A stretch of 64,000 nt of DNA, taken from positions 73,605,818 through 73,669,817 of the forward strand of contig NC_090751.1 of assembly GCF_036898095.1 (NCBI RefSeq), in the 5' to 3' direction. Source of the DNA: Palaemon carinicauda. Lineage: Eukaryota > Arthropoda > Malacostraca > Decapoda > Palaemonidae. Below are positions 11,108 to 21,370 of the stretch, one piece after another (the stretch's first letter is position 1; each line of letters opens with the position of its first letter). The translations under genes and the position numbers were made by a program. The notes beneath the pieces are model-generated. The model was given only the letters and a program-made list of their open reading frames with translations, had not been told where the DNA came from and searched no databases.

Positions 11108-11700
11108 TTTAATGATCAACGATCAGGTGATAAACAAAAGATAAAAGATCATAAAGAATATGATTAACCAATTTTTGTTGATCAATCATTGATGGGTGAT
11201 CTATATAAGGTTTATTTTTATTCTTTTTAGCGTTATATTGATATTCAATAAAAGCTTGTAAGCCCAACATCTTTTTAATATAAGCAACCAAAGCATTGTT
11301 AAGTTCAAATACACGAATACCAATTTCATCTGGTTTTATAGCATCATTTTCTGTTTTTTTTATAGATTAAGGGTTCTCCGTTTTGATAAATATTTTCTTC
11401 ATTATAATTATCATCTATTTTAGGAATATAATCTATATCTTCTTCTTCTTTAGATGAATCTTCCTAACTATCATTATGCTTTCCCTTTTTTTACTGAAAC
11501 AATCCAATTGTATATTTCCTTTTACTTTAATTATTATCTGTATAACCTTTCGTCTTTTATTATTTTTACTCTTATTCAACAATTTTGCTTCTGCTATATT
11601 TCTCTTGTAATAACCATAATTCAAAGTGAGGTTTCTTCTTAAGATACGTGTGATTATTTTCTTATTCATGACATTTTCTTTGTCAGAATCATGCAAATCC
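11108..11700 (-). pseudogene. Frameshifted upstream part of the 10.3-11.1 kb minus-strand gene
   Basis: Minus-strand pieces include a Lys-rich basic stretch (11696-11433, LLNKSKNNKRRKV), an acidic stretch SSKEEEDIDYIPKIDD (about 11455-11400), EIGIRVFELNNALVAYIKKM (about 11320-11262) and QQKLVNHILYDLLSFVYHL (to 11115). They lie in different frames but one direction, which suggests one decayed gene. The antisense Phe/Tyr-rich frames in this interval are shadows. Confidence 0.35.
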
Positions 11701-11745
11701 TTACCACACCCGAAAGGATATTATTATTCAATGCTAAAATTTGCG

Positions 11746-12132
11746 CTAAAATTCAGCTATCGGGTAAAACGACGACTCCAGGTGGGAAAGCAAGATTTTA
11801 GAAATTGAATCATTACTGCGGTTAGGGTGTTTCTTTTCATCTATAGCATACGCACTTGTTCCATGAATAAAAGGTCCTAAGTTGTAAGGTATATGGGCAG
11901 GATTGGAAGGGTTGGTTAAACAAGATACTCCTCTTAAATGCTTTTCAATATCATCATATATTAGACCCAATCTTATAAAAGAACAAGGTGGGCATATTTC
12001 ATCAAATATTCTTTCTTGTTTATTCTGTAAATCTCTATTGTTATATTCGATATAGACCTGTCTATAATCACACGTCAAATCAACCTGTAAACCGTGTTCT
12101 ACAAGCTGAGTAAAAGCACAAGTCATGTTCAA
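11746..12132 (-). pseudogene. Unassigned conserved-looking viral-block protein, 128-codon open part
   Basis: An open minus frame with globular composition: FTQLVEHGLQVDLTCDYRQV near the start, EICPPCSFIRLGLIYDDIE in the middle, and NPAHIPYNLGPFIHGTSAY. Upstream, after a stop, the proline-rich frame 12366-12163 has the same direction and may be its N-terminus, so the open part is probably internal. No family is recognised. Confidence 0.35.
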
Positions 12133-12162
12133 CTTTTTAGATCTTTCATTTAAAATCTCTAA

Positions 12163-12366
12163 TTAATTTTGATCAGTCTTTGATAAATCTTTTAACATTG
12201 TATTTACCTTTTCATCATTATTCTGAATCATAAATTGTTGCTGCTGCGAAGAAAGAGGAGGAGGAGGAGGAGGAGGAGGAGGAGGAGGAGGAGGGGGAGG
12301 AGGAGGAGGAGGAGGATATGGAGTATTAGAAGAATATGATAGTAAAGGTGGTTGATTGATATCCAT
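12163..12366 (-). CDS. Polyproline-rich N-terminal fragment
   Basis: Sixty-seven codons, of which about twenty in a row are proline (GGA/GGG microsatellite at 12256-12316 on the plus strand). It is flanked by MDINQPPLLSYSSN before and SSQQQQFMIQNNDEKV after. Polyproline tracts followed by Gln runs occur in viral actin-nucleating and capsid-associated proteins, but nothing specific supports that here. It is best read as the start of the gene continued at 12132-11746. Confidence 0.4.
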   Translation of the reverse strand: MDINQPPLLSYSSNTPYPPPPPPPPPPPPPPPPPPPPLSSQQQQFMIQNNDEKVNTMLKDLSKTDQN

Positions 12367-12416
12367 TTTTTATTCATGTTAAAAATCATAAAAAATCAAT
12401 TCAATAAAACGTATAA

Positions 12417-12447
12417 TAACAATAATAATAATAATAATAATAATAAT
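12417..12447. repeat. (AAT)n microsatellite
   Basis: Ten uninterrupted AAT units. Confidence 0.85.
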
Positions 12448-12498
12448 GTAAGTTTCTTTTTTAAAGTTTCATCTTTAATTTTTGGATTTCCTTTTACA

Positions 12499-12693
12499 TC
12501 ACCTTTTTCTACAATACACATTACCAGTATTATCTAGAAAAATCTTATAAATCACATCATATTTTAAATCTACAGTTAAAAGAGATTTAGCTTTAATATT
12601 TATTATTTCATTTTTATTCATAAAAATCAAACCATTATTTGGTACATGTTTTCTAAATTCTATTAAATTTGGGTGAAGCGTTTCTTTACTCAT
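12499..12693 (-). pseudogene. Unassigned small viral-block frame
   Basis: Sixty-four codons beginning [17 protein letters not shown] and containing NNGLIFMNKNEIINIKAKSL. A +1 shift at about 12500 continues with KGNPKIKDETLKKK before the AAT repeat. The beta-strand-like composition is suggestive, but no family is recognised. Confidence 0.3.
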
Positions 12694-12710
12694 TATTGGT
12701 TAAATTTTAC

Positions 12711-13209
<499 letters not shown>

Positions 13210-13229
13210 AAATTAAAAATATTCAAGAC

Positions 13230-13640
13230 ATTTCTAACTCTTCTTCTTCAGGGATAATTTCCTAATTATCATCCATAATTTCTTCATTTGTTGGTACATC
13301 TGTATTTTCTTCATTCTCTTTTTTTTTCATCATAAACACCATAAATTAAATGTTTTACGAAATTTGACGGTATAATAAGTTCTTTATCAGCATCAATATG
13401 TTTCACTCTTACTTGTTTTATTTGATCTATGTTGATTAATTTACCATTTTTAATATAATATTTAAGTGAAAAACTAATCCCTTCGATTCTTATATTTGTT
13501 TTATCTTTTAATAATGCTGTTTTATGAAGTATATTAATGTAATAAGTTGTAACATGAAAGTTATTAAAAATTATAATAATGAAAAGAATTATATGAAAAA
13601 ATAATGTTAAATATAAATTAATAATGCCAGGAATTTCCAT
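13230..13640 (-). pseudogene. Type II-like membrane protein remnant
   Basis: The 109-codon open part starts MEIPGIINLYLTLFFHIILF, an N-terminal membrane anchor (residues about 6-26), then a soluble domain with IRIEGISFSLKYYIKNGK and ADKELIIPSNFVKHLIYGVY. A frameshift near 13320 leads to an acidic tail ([23 protein letters not shown]). The architecture resembles envelope or per os infectivity proteins of large insect viruses, but no member is identified. Confidence 0.35.
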
Positions 13641-13667
13641 TTTTTTATTTAGTCTTTTTTCTCTTAA

Positions 13668-13670
<3 letters not shown>

Positions 13671-13753
<83 letters not shown>
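13671..13753. repeat. (TA)n array
   Basis: Uninterrupted TA repeat ending 8 bp before a small ORF. Confidence 0.95.
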
Positions 13754-13755
<2 letters not shown>

Positions 13756-13760
13756 CGCTG

Positions 13761-14042
13761 ATGAATCTATACAAGAAAATGAATAAGAAAGCTATTCATT
13801 TTGTACAATGTACTGAAAAGGAAGAACATTTAGGAGAAATAATAATAGGAAACGACGACAACATTTCTTATACACTCGATGCTAACGTTATTGAAGCTAT
13901 GGATAAGAAAATTATAGATACTTTACAAATAATTATTTGCGAAAAACACACTTTTTCGTGGTGTTTAATTTGTAATGAAAATTATCAGTTTTGTGAACAT
14001 AGTATAAATATACCCATTTGTACATTTGGAGATTTTTCATAA
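13761..14042 (+). CDS. Small Cys/His protein, possible shortened BIR domain
   Basis: Ninety-three codons. The C-terminal part WCLICNENYQFCEH followed by SINIPICTF gives C-x2-C-x8-H-x6-C. A BIR domain has C-x2-C-x16-H-x6-C, so this looks like a BIR with eight residues missing, just upstream of clear BIR repeats at 14.3-15.4 kb. It could be an IAP-like gene piece or an unrelated zinc-binding protein. Its final 19 codons are duplicated by the tandem repeat at 13983-14103. Confidence 0.4.
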   Translation: MNLYKKMNKKAIHFVQCTEKEEHLGEIIIGNDDNISYTLDANVIEAMDKKIIDTLQIIICEKHTFSWCLICNENYQFCEHSINIPICTFGDFS

Positions 14043-14103
14043 ATATCAGTTTTGTGAACATAGTATAAATATACCCATTTGTACATTTGGAGATTTTTCA
14101 TAA
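13983..14103. repeat. Tandem duplication, 61-bp period
   Basis: Two adjacent copies (13983-14043 and 14044-14103) of a unit beginning TATCAGTTTTGTGAACATAG are essentially identical. The duplication includes the 3' end of the small Cys/His ORF. The lack of divergence indicates a recent event. Confidence 0.9.
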
Positions 14104-14290
14104 TCTTTTTTTACAACCTGTCCTCCCCCAGCTTTCCACCTACACACTGGGGTGGTGGCGTTAGTTATAAAAAGGCTTGTGTGAACTTGGTCAGGGCAGC
14201 TACAGGAAGAGAATGAGGAGATAAGGGGGCTACTCTTCACTTAACGTACACATCATCTGATCTGTGCTATAGAACACGAATCTCCATTTC
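14104..14290. other. GC-richer non-coding insertion
   Basis: This stretch (CCTCCCCCAGCTTTCCACC, CTGGGGTGGTGGCG) differs in composition from its AT-rich surroundings and has no coding frame. It is probably a fragment of a host interspersed repeat. Confidence 0.4.
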
Positions 14291-14308
14291 CACTTTGTTT
14301 TTTGGGCA

Positions 14309-15373
14309 TGAATCCCTACTTAATTTGTCCTTATTATGACAATTATACTTTTACTTATGGGAGATATGCTTTGATGATAGAAATTAACCGAAGAAAAACA
14401 TTTAATCAATTTACTCTTCAAATAGATAAGAAAATAAACACATATAAAGCAGGATTTTATGCAATAGCGAAGTGATTTAATACGTTCTTGTGTTTGTTAT
14501 TCTAAATACGCCATTACAACAATTGAATTGGAAAATCCTCTACCTTTTCCGGAAAAGGAGAACCCCATCTGTGTGTTTTTACAAAGACAAAAAGAAAATG
14601 AAAACAAACTACCCTCTAAGAAAATGAATTGTTATCGTTATTTAAGTATGAACAGGAGTGATTAGACAGCTTTATTGATTGGCCCATTCCGTTGCTAAAT
14701 CCCAAAGATTTAGCGCAATGTTGTTTTTATTATTTAAAGAAACAAAAATCTGTTAATTGTGCTTTTTGTGGACACGCCTCTGAAAACTTTCAAATTCAAG
14801 AAGATATTTATTCACAACATAATATATACAATCTTTCGTATTGTCCCAATAATTTTCGAAATATGGTTTTTGGAAATGTTAACTATCAGTGTTAGTAACA
14901 TTTTGAGTGATGGAGAGTTTCATAATATTCCTAATATTTTTGAAGACGAAGATTATACTGGTATAATTGGTTTAAAAATAATCTAGTCAAATACCATACA
15001 TATGAACAGTGTCTTTATTTGCCTTTAACACTAAATGCCCCAGCAGTAGACTAAACTTGATATATCAATTGAATATTTTGCTTGTGCATGTTTTTGCTAT
15101 TGTAAAGTTGAAGGTGATTCTATGTTTTGCCATCAATGTTTAGGTGGATTGAAAACCTGGCAGTTAGGTGATGATCCATGGAAAGAACATATTAAATACT
15201 ATCCAATTTGTCCTTTAGTACAATGGTATATGCATAAAAAATGTAATAATCAAGTTGTACTCCGAACATACGAAGAACCTACTAATGAGCAATTGGATTT
15301 TACTATTAATAAATTCAAAACTTTAGATTTGATCATTATCAATAAGATATTGTCGGAGCTTGGCAGATTTTAA
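14309..15373 (+). pseudogene. iap: Inhibitor of apoptosis with multiple BIR domains (endogenous viral relic)
   Basis: Three BIR-like units are visible. Unit 1 (14309-14575) has RRKTFNQFTLQI and AGFYAI, then, after a frameshift, CVCYSKY. Unit 2 (14692-14895) has DLAQCCFYYLKKQKSVNCAF, CAFCGHASENF and a final YCP. Unit 3 (about 15075-15240) is complete: FCHQC, GGLKTWQLGDDPWKEH and YYPIC, giving a perfect C-x2-C-x16-H-x6-C zinc site. No RING domain is seen. Coding stops at 15373, where the BEL/Pao element begins, so the 3' end was probably lost there. BIR proteins of baculovirus-like viruses block host caspases. At least three frameshifts or stops make this copy non-functional as a whole. A host IAP retrocopy is the alternative. 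Confidence 0.75.
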
Positions 15374-15511
15374 AGCTGCTTTCCCTAAAGGACGCACTTC
15401 ACTCACACTATCTCCATGAATCTGTTTGGTTTTACCACTAACATTAGGTTGCGATTCTTCACCCTACAGTATTGTGGAGTTTATAAGTGGTGAGTGGATT
15501 TCCAAAGGAAC

Positions 15512-16400
15512 CTATTTGTCTATGGTACGCTTACTTATAGATCCATTGTACAGAACATCCACTACTCTTATGATGTTTTCTTTATCTGTATACAATTTAA
15601 CAATACGACCTAAAGGCCACTCATGTTGCGGACCTGGCCATTCAACAATAACTACGTCCCCTACAAGTGGTGCTTTATCCTGACATACGTGTGAGCCACC
15701 GTAATGTTTCTCACGTAATGCAGTTAAGTACTCTTTTCTCCACATATTCTCAAAGTGGTTCAGAATAACAGACACTTGGCTGTAACGTTTATTGAATTCA
15801 CTATGCTCCAAAAAGTTCAGATATTCTTGACTATCTAGCACTACTGAAGGCACACTATAAATGAATTGGGGCAAGAGGTTCGATGGGAGTTTCTGCATCT
15901 ATGTAAGTCAAGGGACGATTATTCAATTTACACTGAATTTCCTTCAGCACAGTTTCTAATTCATCTGCATAAGACTCTTTTCTTGAACAGCACCTTTTTT
16001 ACACAGGACTTGGTTAGTCCAATGAGGCGTTCATAAAATCCACCCTACCAAGGAGCACGGCGTGCGATGACCTTCCATTGTATATTATTAACAGCCATAT
16101 ATTCCTTTACATCTCTTTGCATCAACAATTGATAAAAAAATCTGGCACTGGCCAAGAAATTACTACCATTGTCAGGAATAACAATGACAGGGGCAGAATA
16201 AATAGCACAAAATCGTCTAAAAATATTAATGAACGTTAATGCACTCATGTTAGATGCTAACTCTAAATGCAGTACATGTAAAAAGTACTATATAATATTT
16301 ATGAGGTTTACCATCTTCAGTTTTGGTTATGGTAATGGGACCTGAAAAATCAATACCAGTAGAAAAAATGGCCGTGTAAATTGAACTCTTACAGGTGGAA
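15512..16400 (-). pseudogene. Pao integrase core and C-terminal domain
   Basis: The catalytic triad is spread over frames: GIDFSGPI (first Asp, about 16350), VIVIPDNGSNFLA (second Asp, about 16175) and GFYERLIG (Glu, about 16035). The C-terminal piece (15898-15512, 128 codons) has GDVVIVEWPGPQHEWPLGRI, the small barrel typical of Pao integrases. Frameshifts separate the core from both ends, so the enzyme is dead. Confidence 0.8.
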
Positions 16401-16977
16401 GTGGAGGAGGACCAGGGTAATGAAATCTCCTACCTTGAATTCTCTTACAATTTACACAATATCTTAAGAACTTCTTAATGGTTGATATCAACTTTGGTAT
16501 CCAATATTGTCTGCGAAGATAGGACAAAGTTTCTTTAACTCCACCATGCAGACATTTTTCCCGAGCAAAATCAATTAGGAGACTAGTTAAGTGACTCTTG
16601 GAAGGTATTAAGATAGGAAATTTGGTACTCTGGACTACATTAGAATAGTGCAGTCTACCACGACTATGAATAAGACCAGTAGACTCATCATAGTAAAGAC
16701 CTATATCTTTAATAACTTGCAGTTTATCCTGCTCAAGATTGTTCAATTCCTTCCTAAGGAAGGCACAAATTCTGGGATAATGTGTATCTTGAACATATCT
16801 GATCCAATACACAAGGGGATCGACTAATCTAATAGCAGATTTAACACACATAATGAAATTATAAACAATTCTAGTAACATTCATCACCTTCCTAAGCGAT
16901 GAGTAATTACTATAATAAAAAATAGGTTCTGGAATAGGCACTTCAGGAACAATCTCTGAAACAATTTCACAAATCAT
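16327..16977 (-). pseudogene. Pao RNase H-integrase linker and HHCC zinc domain
   Basis: A 216-codon open piece. The zinc-binding module is SHLTSLLIDFAREKCLHGG followed by FLRYCVNCKRIQGR, which is the H-x-H...C-x2-C pattern of retroviral-type integrases. The preceding part is the less conserved linker. It directly precedes the integrase core. Confidence 0.8.
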
Positions 16978-17202
16978 TACAAAAAATCTCTGTTCAGGCC
17001 ATTGTTCAGGACGGGATAACCATTAAGGTCCATGGGTCCATAAACAAGATTTACGAAATTGAGCAATACTAATACCCCTTGTTAGGAGATCTGCAGGGTT
17101 CTCTTTGGTAGATACATATAAAAACTTGAAAGAGGATCCTATTTCCTTTATTTGAGCTTCTTTATTTTGTAAATAGGTAATTTTACATTTATTATTTTTA
17201 AG

Positions 17203-17589
17203 CTATTGGAGAGCAACTTCTGAGTCTGACCAAATTTTGACTTCTTCAATAAAGAAACTATTAAAAAGGTCTCGGATACAGCATGCAAATTGAGTACCTA
17301 GCAGTAATGCCGTAAGTTCTAACTGAGGTACAGTACGAGTTTTCAGTGGGGTTACTCTGGCCTTGCTAGCTACAAAATTAGATTGATTATTATTACTGAG
17401 ATAACAAACTGTACCATACGCAGTAGTACTGGCATCTACAAAAACATGAAGTCTATAAGAATCTCCCATCCAACAGATACATCTAGGAAATTTGAAGGTT
17501 GGGAGCTCTGATAATTCACAAGCCATAGTATTCCATCTGCCAAGAAATGAAGGTGGTAATTTTACATCCCAACCAATACTTCTTTCCAT
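17203..17589 (-). pseudogene. Pao RNase H domain
   Basis: Open for 128 codons. LHVFVDASTTAYGTVCYL carries the first catalytic Asp, PQLELTALLLG the Glu, and KIWSDSEVALQ the next Asp. These are the RNase H catalytic positions of BEL/Pao elements. The frame ends just after the third residue, and the remaining part is shifted. Confidence 0.8.
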
Positions 17590-18313
17590 GTTTCTTGAAT
17601 TAATATTTTCCTTTTAATCAAAATAGGCACACACATACCCAAAGTGTCAAAACAAGAAGATACAAGAGACAGTAATTGTCTCTTCATAACATATTATAAT
17701 GTTTCAAATTTACAGAGATTTACAAATAATGAATCACTTGAAAGTTCCCAATTTAAACATGATATTTTGTCAACAAGTGGAAATTCAAATGACTCCTCTG
17801 TACTCTGGTTTATATGATCCTTAAGTAATTTTGAATTACTGTTCTATTGTCTCAGATTCATTCCTGCCGTACTCATTTCAACATTAGCCACATCATATAA
17901 CTACAATAACTGCTGTTCATCATCAGTATTATGCTGAAAATTATCCATATAAAAACTAGATGATAAAACCCCTGAATAGGGTGAATGTGATATTTGAAAA
18001 TGATACTGTACGGTCATCTACAATAGACAATATTGGCTATGTAGGCAAATTTATTCATTCTAAACCTAACTAACAAATCAAGTAATTTCTCCGTTAACGA
18101 TGGACCGGCCATGAGATAATCATTCAATGATGCCGAGGATTTACTCACCTTTGCACTACAATTATACACCACTCTAAGGGGTATAGTGGAGGAGTTCGTT
18201 CTGACTGCATGATGTGGAAGATAGTGGGTGTTGGGACTTATTACAGGATTTTCAACCTCCTTAATAAAACCTAACTTTAATTGCTCCTTGATTATGTTAT
18301 TATAACATTTCAA
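17590..18313 (-). pseudogene. Pao reverse transcriptase, fragmentary
   Basis: The N-terminal palm piece (18313-18014) has YLPHHAVRTNSSTIPLRVVY and SLNDYLMAGPSLTEKL, typical Pao fingers/palm sequence. The catalytic loop region follows near 17950 as FYMDNFQH, then MNLRQ.NSNS near 17855. The usual Y-x-D-D is Y-x-D-N here, a variant that also occurs in the BEL group. A block between the two pieces is missing and several stops are present. Confidence 0.7.
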
Positions 18314-18349
18314 AAGCCCTGGTTGATGCTGGAACCTTTTTAGTTGATT

Positions 18350-19837
18350 TTACATTTGACCTAATGCTACATTATAATTAGTTGGGAGAAAAGGATGATT
18401 ATGCTTGAATGGTAATTCCACCCAGTATCTTCCATTCCTATGCAAAACAGTAGTTTCATACTTTGAAATAGTTTCTACATCACTTGGCGAAACTTGTGAA
18501 GGAATGATTCCAACCACATCAAGATCCCACAATTTATGCACAGGAAGAGTTTCATCAACCACAGCAGAGCTTATTGTGCGAGGATCAACCAACAATGGAG
18601 CACTTTCTCCTAACTCGACACTCACTCTAGCAACAAGGGCACTATTACAATGAATATGATCCGTACCTCTATGTGGAATGAGGCCATAAATTAAATAGCC
18701 ACCTGGAGATTCAAGTAAATCTGCATTATTCACTTGTCTCATACCTGATAAATAATTTCCTAGGAAATCTGAACCTATGATAATTTTTATATTGGCAATC
18801 CTATCTGATTTTATATCTCTATCTGCAAGATGATAACCTATCCTATCAAAATCTCTCATCGTGTCACAAAGGCCAGAAATTATTATCTGTTCAGGCATAT
18901 CTTTCACAACAATCAAGTTTACTCTCTTTTTCCTATTTCCCAAAGAAACTACAGGATTAACAATTTCATAATCCTTAGAATCACCCATACCATCAAAACT
19001 ATTCAAAATCATATATACACTAGCAACTGTTCTGAGGCTTAACTTATTGGCCAAATCTTTATGAATAAAGAAACGTTGACTTCCACTATCAAAGAGGCAC
19101 CTGACCGAGATTAACTGACCATCTTCTGATTTAACTGTTACCATTGCAGCAGGAAGAGCTACACTATAGTTTTGACGAGAAGTCTGTTTATGAATTATAG
19201 ACATCACTTGATTCGATGTTACAGGGTCACCCTTCAATTTATCACTGTTAATATCCTTACTAGTTACTGTAGACTTACCAATATTAGAAGTACCAACTGA
19301 ACCTTGAGAACTAATACAAAGGAAAGAATGATGTTTCCCATTTCTACAATGAGGACACATAGTGAGAATGGTAGCACACTCAGTAAACTGTTGTACCTTA
19401 GTACATTTAATACATCGATTCAATACCTTCAACCTTTCCCTCCTAGCATTTAGAGAGCTATAAATCGCACAGTCAAAGGGTCTATGTTTTCCCTTACAAT
19501 ACATGCAAGAATAATTACTAAGTGTAGTGTAAGTACCTACAGTATTTGAACCCTTAAATGGAGATGAAGTTTTTGCTGGTGACTGGAAACGGATTTTATT
19601 GACTTCTGGTGTTCCGTTATGAGCGTTCCCTTTATTTTCATGTTCAATAAAATTTAATAAGTGTTGAAGACCTTCCTTTATCTGACTTACACTAAAGTAC
19701 ATGGTTTTATAAAGACCAAACATAAAATCTTCTACCTCTTTTGGTAGTTTTAACACAATAAGTTCCCTCAATATCATCTCATTCGACGACACATCAATCT
19801 CAGAATCATGACCTATTTGCATGAGTAAGCTCTCCAA
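18350..19837 (-). CDS. Pao gag C-terminus with zinc knuckles plus aspartic protease
   Basis: An uninterrupted 495-codon frame, the largest intact part of this element. Residues about 110-180 hold Cys/His clusters (CMYCKGKHRPFDC, CIKC, CPHCRNGKHHSFLC) for nucleic-acid binding. Near residue 250 SVRCLFDSGSQRFFIHKDLA is the DSG active site of the retropepsin-like DUF1758 protease. The stop at 18350 separates it from the RT. Confidence 0.85.
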   Translation of the reverse strand: MESLLMQIGHDSEIDVSSNEMILRELIVLKLPKEVEDFMFGLYKTMYFSVSQIKEGLQHLLNFIEHENKGNAHNGTPEVNKIRFQSPAKTSSPFKGSNTVGTYTTLSNYSCMYCKGKHRPFDCAIYSSLNARRERLKVLNRCIKCTKVQQFTECATILTMCPHCRNGKHHSFLCISSQGSVGTSNIGKSTVTSKDINSDKLKGDPVTSNQVMSIIHKQTSRQNYSVALPAAMVTVKSEDGQLISVRCLFDSGSQRFFIHKDLANKLSLRTVASVYMILNSFDGMGDSKDYEIVNPVVSLGNRKKRVNLIVVKDMPEQIIISGLCDTMRDFDRIGYHLADRDIKSDRIANIKIIIGSDFLGNYLSGMRQVNNADLLESPGGYLIYGLIPHRGTDHIHCNSALVARVSVELGESAPLLVDPRTISSAVVDETLPVHKLWDLDVVGIIPSQVSPSDVETISKYETTVLHRNGRYWVELPFKHNHPFLPTNYNVALGQM

Positions 19838-20434
19838 ATCACCCTTAAAATCAAAGATTTCACTTCTAACGTATTTAGGCTTCCTAAATTAATCAAAGAC
19901 CTGGATAAAGTTCACCTTATCTTCTGTGGATCACAATACATTTCAGTTACCGCCTTAATGGCGTCACCATAATCAGAAGCTTCACCCCTAAAAGCTGCAG
20001 GTAGCTTTTGAGCATTGCCCTTGATACATTGGGTTAGATATACATATTTAGTAACATCTACTATGTCCTTCTTTGAATGTATAGATGTACTAAATTGATT
20101 AAAAAATCTAGTCCAATCTGGAGGGTCTCCTGAAAACTCTTAAATTTTATTTCAGGCAACTTTACCTTAATCATAGAATTAGTACTATCATGTGGATTAC
20201 TCGGAGAGATCGAGGAAAATTGTTTCATATACAATGACAGCTTAAGTTTAATCTCATGACATTTATCTTGGAGGTAAATATGTCTAGCCTCCCTCTCATC
20301 ATAACCACTTTCATCAATATATTTATCAACAAATATGTCCCATTGAGACTAGTAACTGTTCCACCTTTTCTGTCGGGAATTTCGAACTGATCAATCGAAA
20401 TTCCCGCCATTTGACTCCGCCTACGTTGCGTCAA
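19838..20434 (-). pseudogene. Pao gag N-terminal half, frameshifted
   Basis: Minus-strand frames contain KVKLPEIKF, then after a shift FSGDPPDWTRFFNQF, TSIHSKKDI and YVYLTQCIKGNAQKLPAAF, the conserved DUF1759 gag block. The sequence WDIFVDKYIDESGYDE lies upstream near 20335. Shifts near 20140 and 19910 break it from the following zinc-knuckle frame. Confidence 0.75.
20373..20405. repeat. Short palindrome
   Basis: CGGGAATTTCGA and its complement TCGAAATTCCCG are separated by nine bases. It lies where recognisable Pao gag ends and could mark an insertion boundary. Confidence 0.5.
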
Positions 20435-21002
20435 ATTGGAGAGAGAGGAGAGAACTCGCGGGCGAATGAATGTGGTTCAAGACGAGAATGTTTTAGAGCT
20501 AAAAGAGAAACCGCCTGGTAGGGGAGGCGCTGAGACTAAAGAAATCGACCATTTGTAATTGAAGATTAAGAAATATAACGTCACTCTATTGTAACATGAT
20601 AAAAAAAATCCAATCTAGAAATTTAGGTTCAGGAAAAAATGCGGGAAAAAGGTGACGTCGGGGGTTGCAGAAGCCAGCTCTGCCTCTTTGATCCGACGTC
20701 CCCAACCACAGTAAGTCCTAATTGTTCTCTCTCCCCCCCTAGTGTACCCAGGTCGGTTTCCATATAGATTTTGCTAGAGTTATGTAAAATTTGTATCTGT
20801 GAATATTTCATCGATCCTTGTGCCAGGGGATCAGAGTTGTTTTGTAAAATACGTAAAAAGGTCTTGGTAAGGCGTTTATCGTGATAACTCACTAAATGTT
20901 TGATTAACTTTGCTAAAATCTTGAGTCCGATGCGGACATAGTTTTTTTCAGTTACGCACATGTTCATTAAGTCAAGTGTCTCTTTGTATGTCAAGTAAAG
21001 GT
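20435..21002. other. Unresolved segment between Pao gag and DIRS left end
   Basis: Mixed-composition sequence with an open 121-codon minus frame (20994-20629) that has no recognisable domain. It could be the Pao leader, part of an LTR, or another insertion. No repeat of this segment was found elsewhere in the window. Confidence 0.4.
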
Positions 21003-21370
21003 TTTTTTGGGCTCAAGCCATGGCGTCCTGATGGAAGGTTCCTTTTTGGTAGCTTCCTTGGGTATATCACTACTAAATATTCCCAGAGAATTTAACCACA
21101 GGTTATCACAGAATTCTAACTTCTGGAGCGAGTATCCTAAAGGTTTCCCTTTTAAGACATCGTATATCAACAGGGGATGCATGTATTAACGCGCCACATA
21201 GCTATCTACACCCCAAACAGAGTTAACACTTCGGTGTGTAGGGGCGGAGAATAGCTGGGGAGCCGTTCCACAGCTAATCTCGTTCGTGGCTACTTTTGGT
21301 ACTCGAGACGTAAACAAACGGGCGCCATTGCTAAATGACGTCACGTCCGTCCCCATCCTTCTTCTAGTAG
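21003..21370 (+). repeat. DIRS copy 1 left inverted terminal repeat
   Basis: It begins TTTTTTTGGGCTCAAGCC and matches the reverse complement of about 29770-29430 with only scattered differences. It contains CAAACGGGCGCCATTGC and GACGTCACGTCCGTCC, both found inverted on the right. Confidence 0.85.

Larger units (their letters stand above)
15374..20434 (-). mobile_element. BEL/Pao LTR retrotransposon, internal region, decayed
   Basis: On the minus strand the order gag, aspartic protease, reverse transcriptase, RNase H, integrase is complete, which is the BEL/Pao order. Each domain is cut by frameshifts or stops. I could not find matching LTRs: the 3' side changes straight into the IAP relic at about 15360-15380, and the 5' side becomes unresolved after 20434. 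The element therefore looks truncated at both ends or interrupted by later insertions. Confidence 0.85.
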
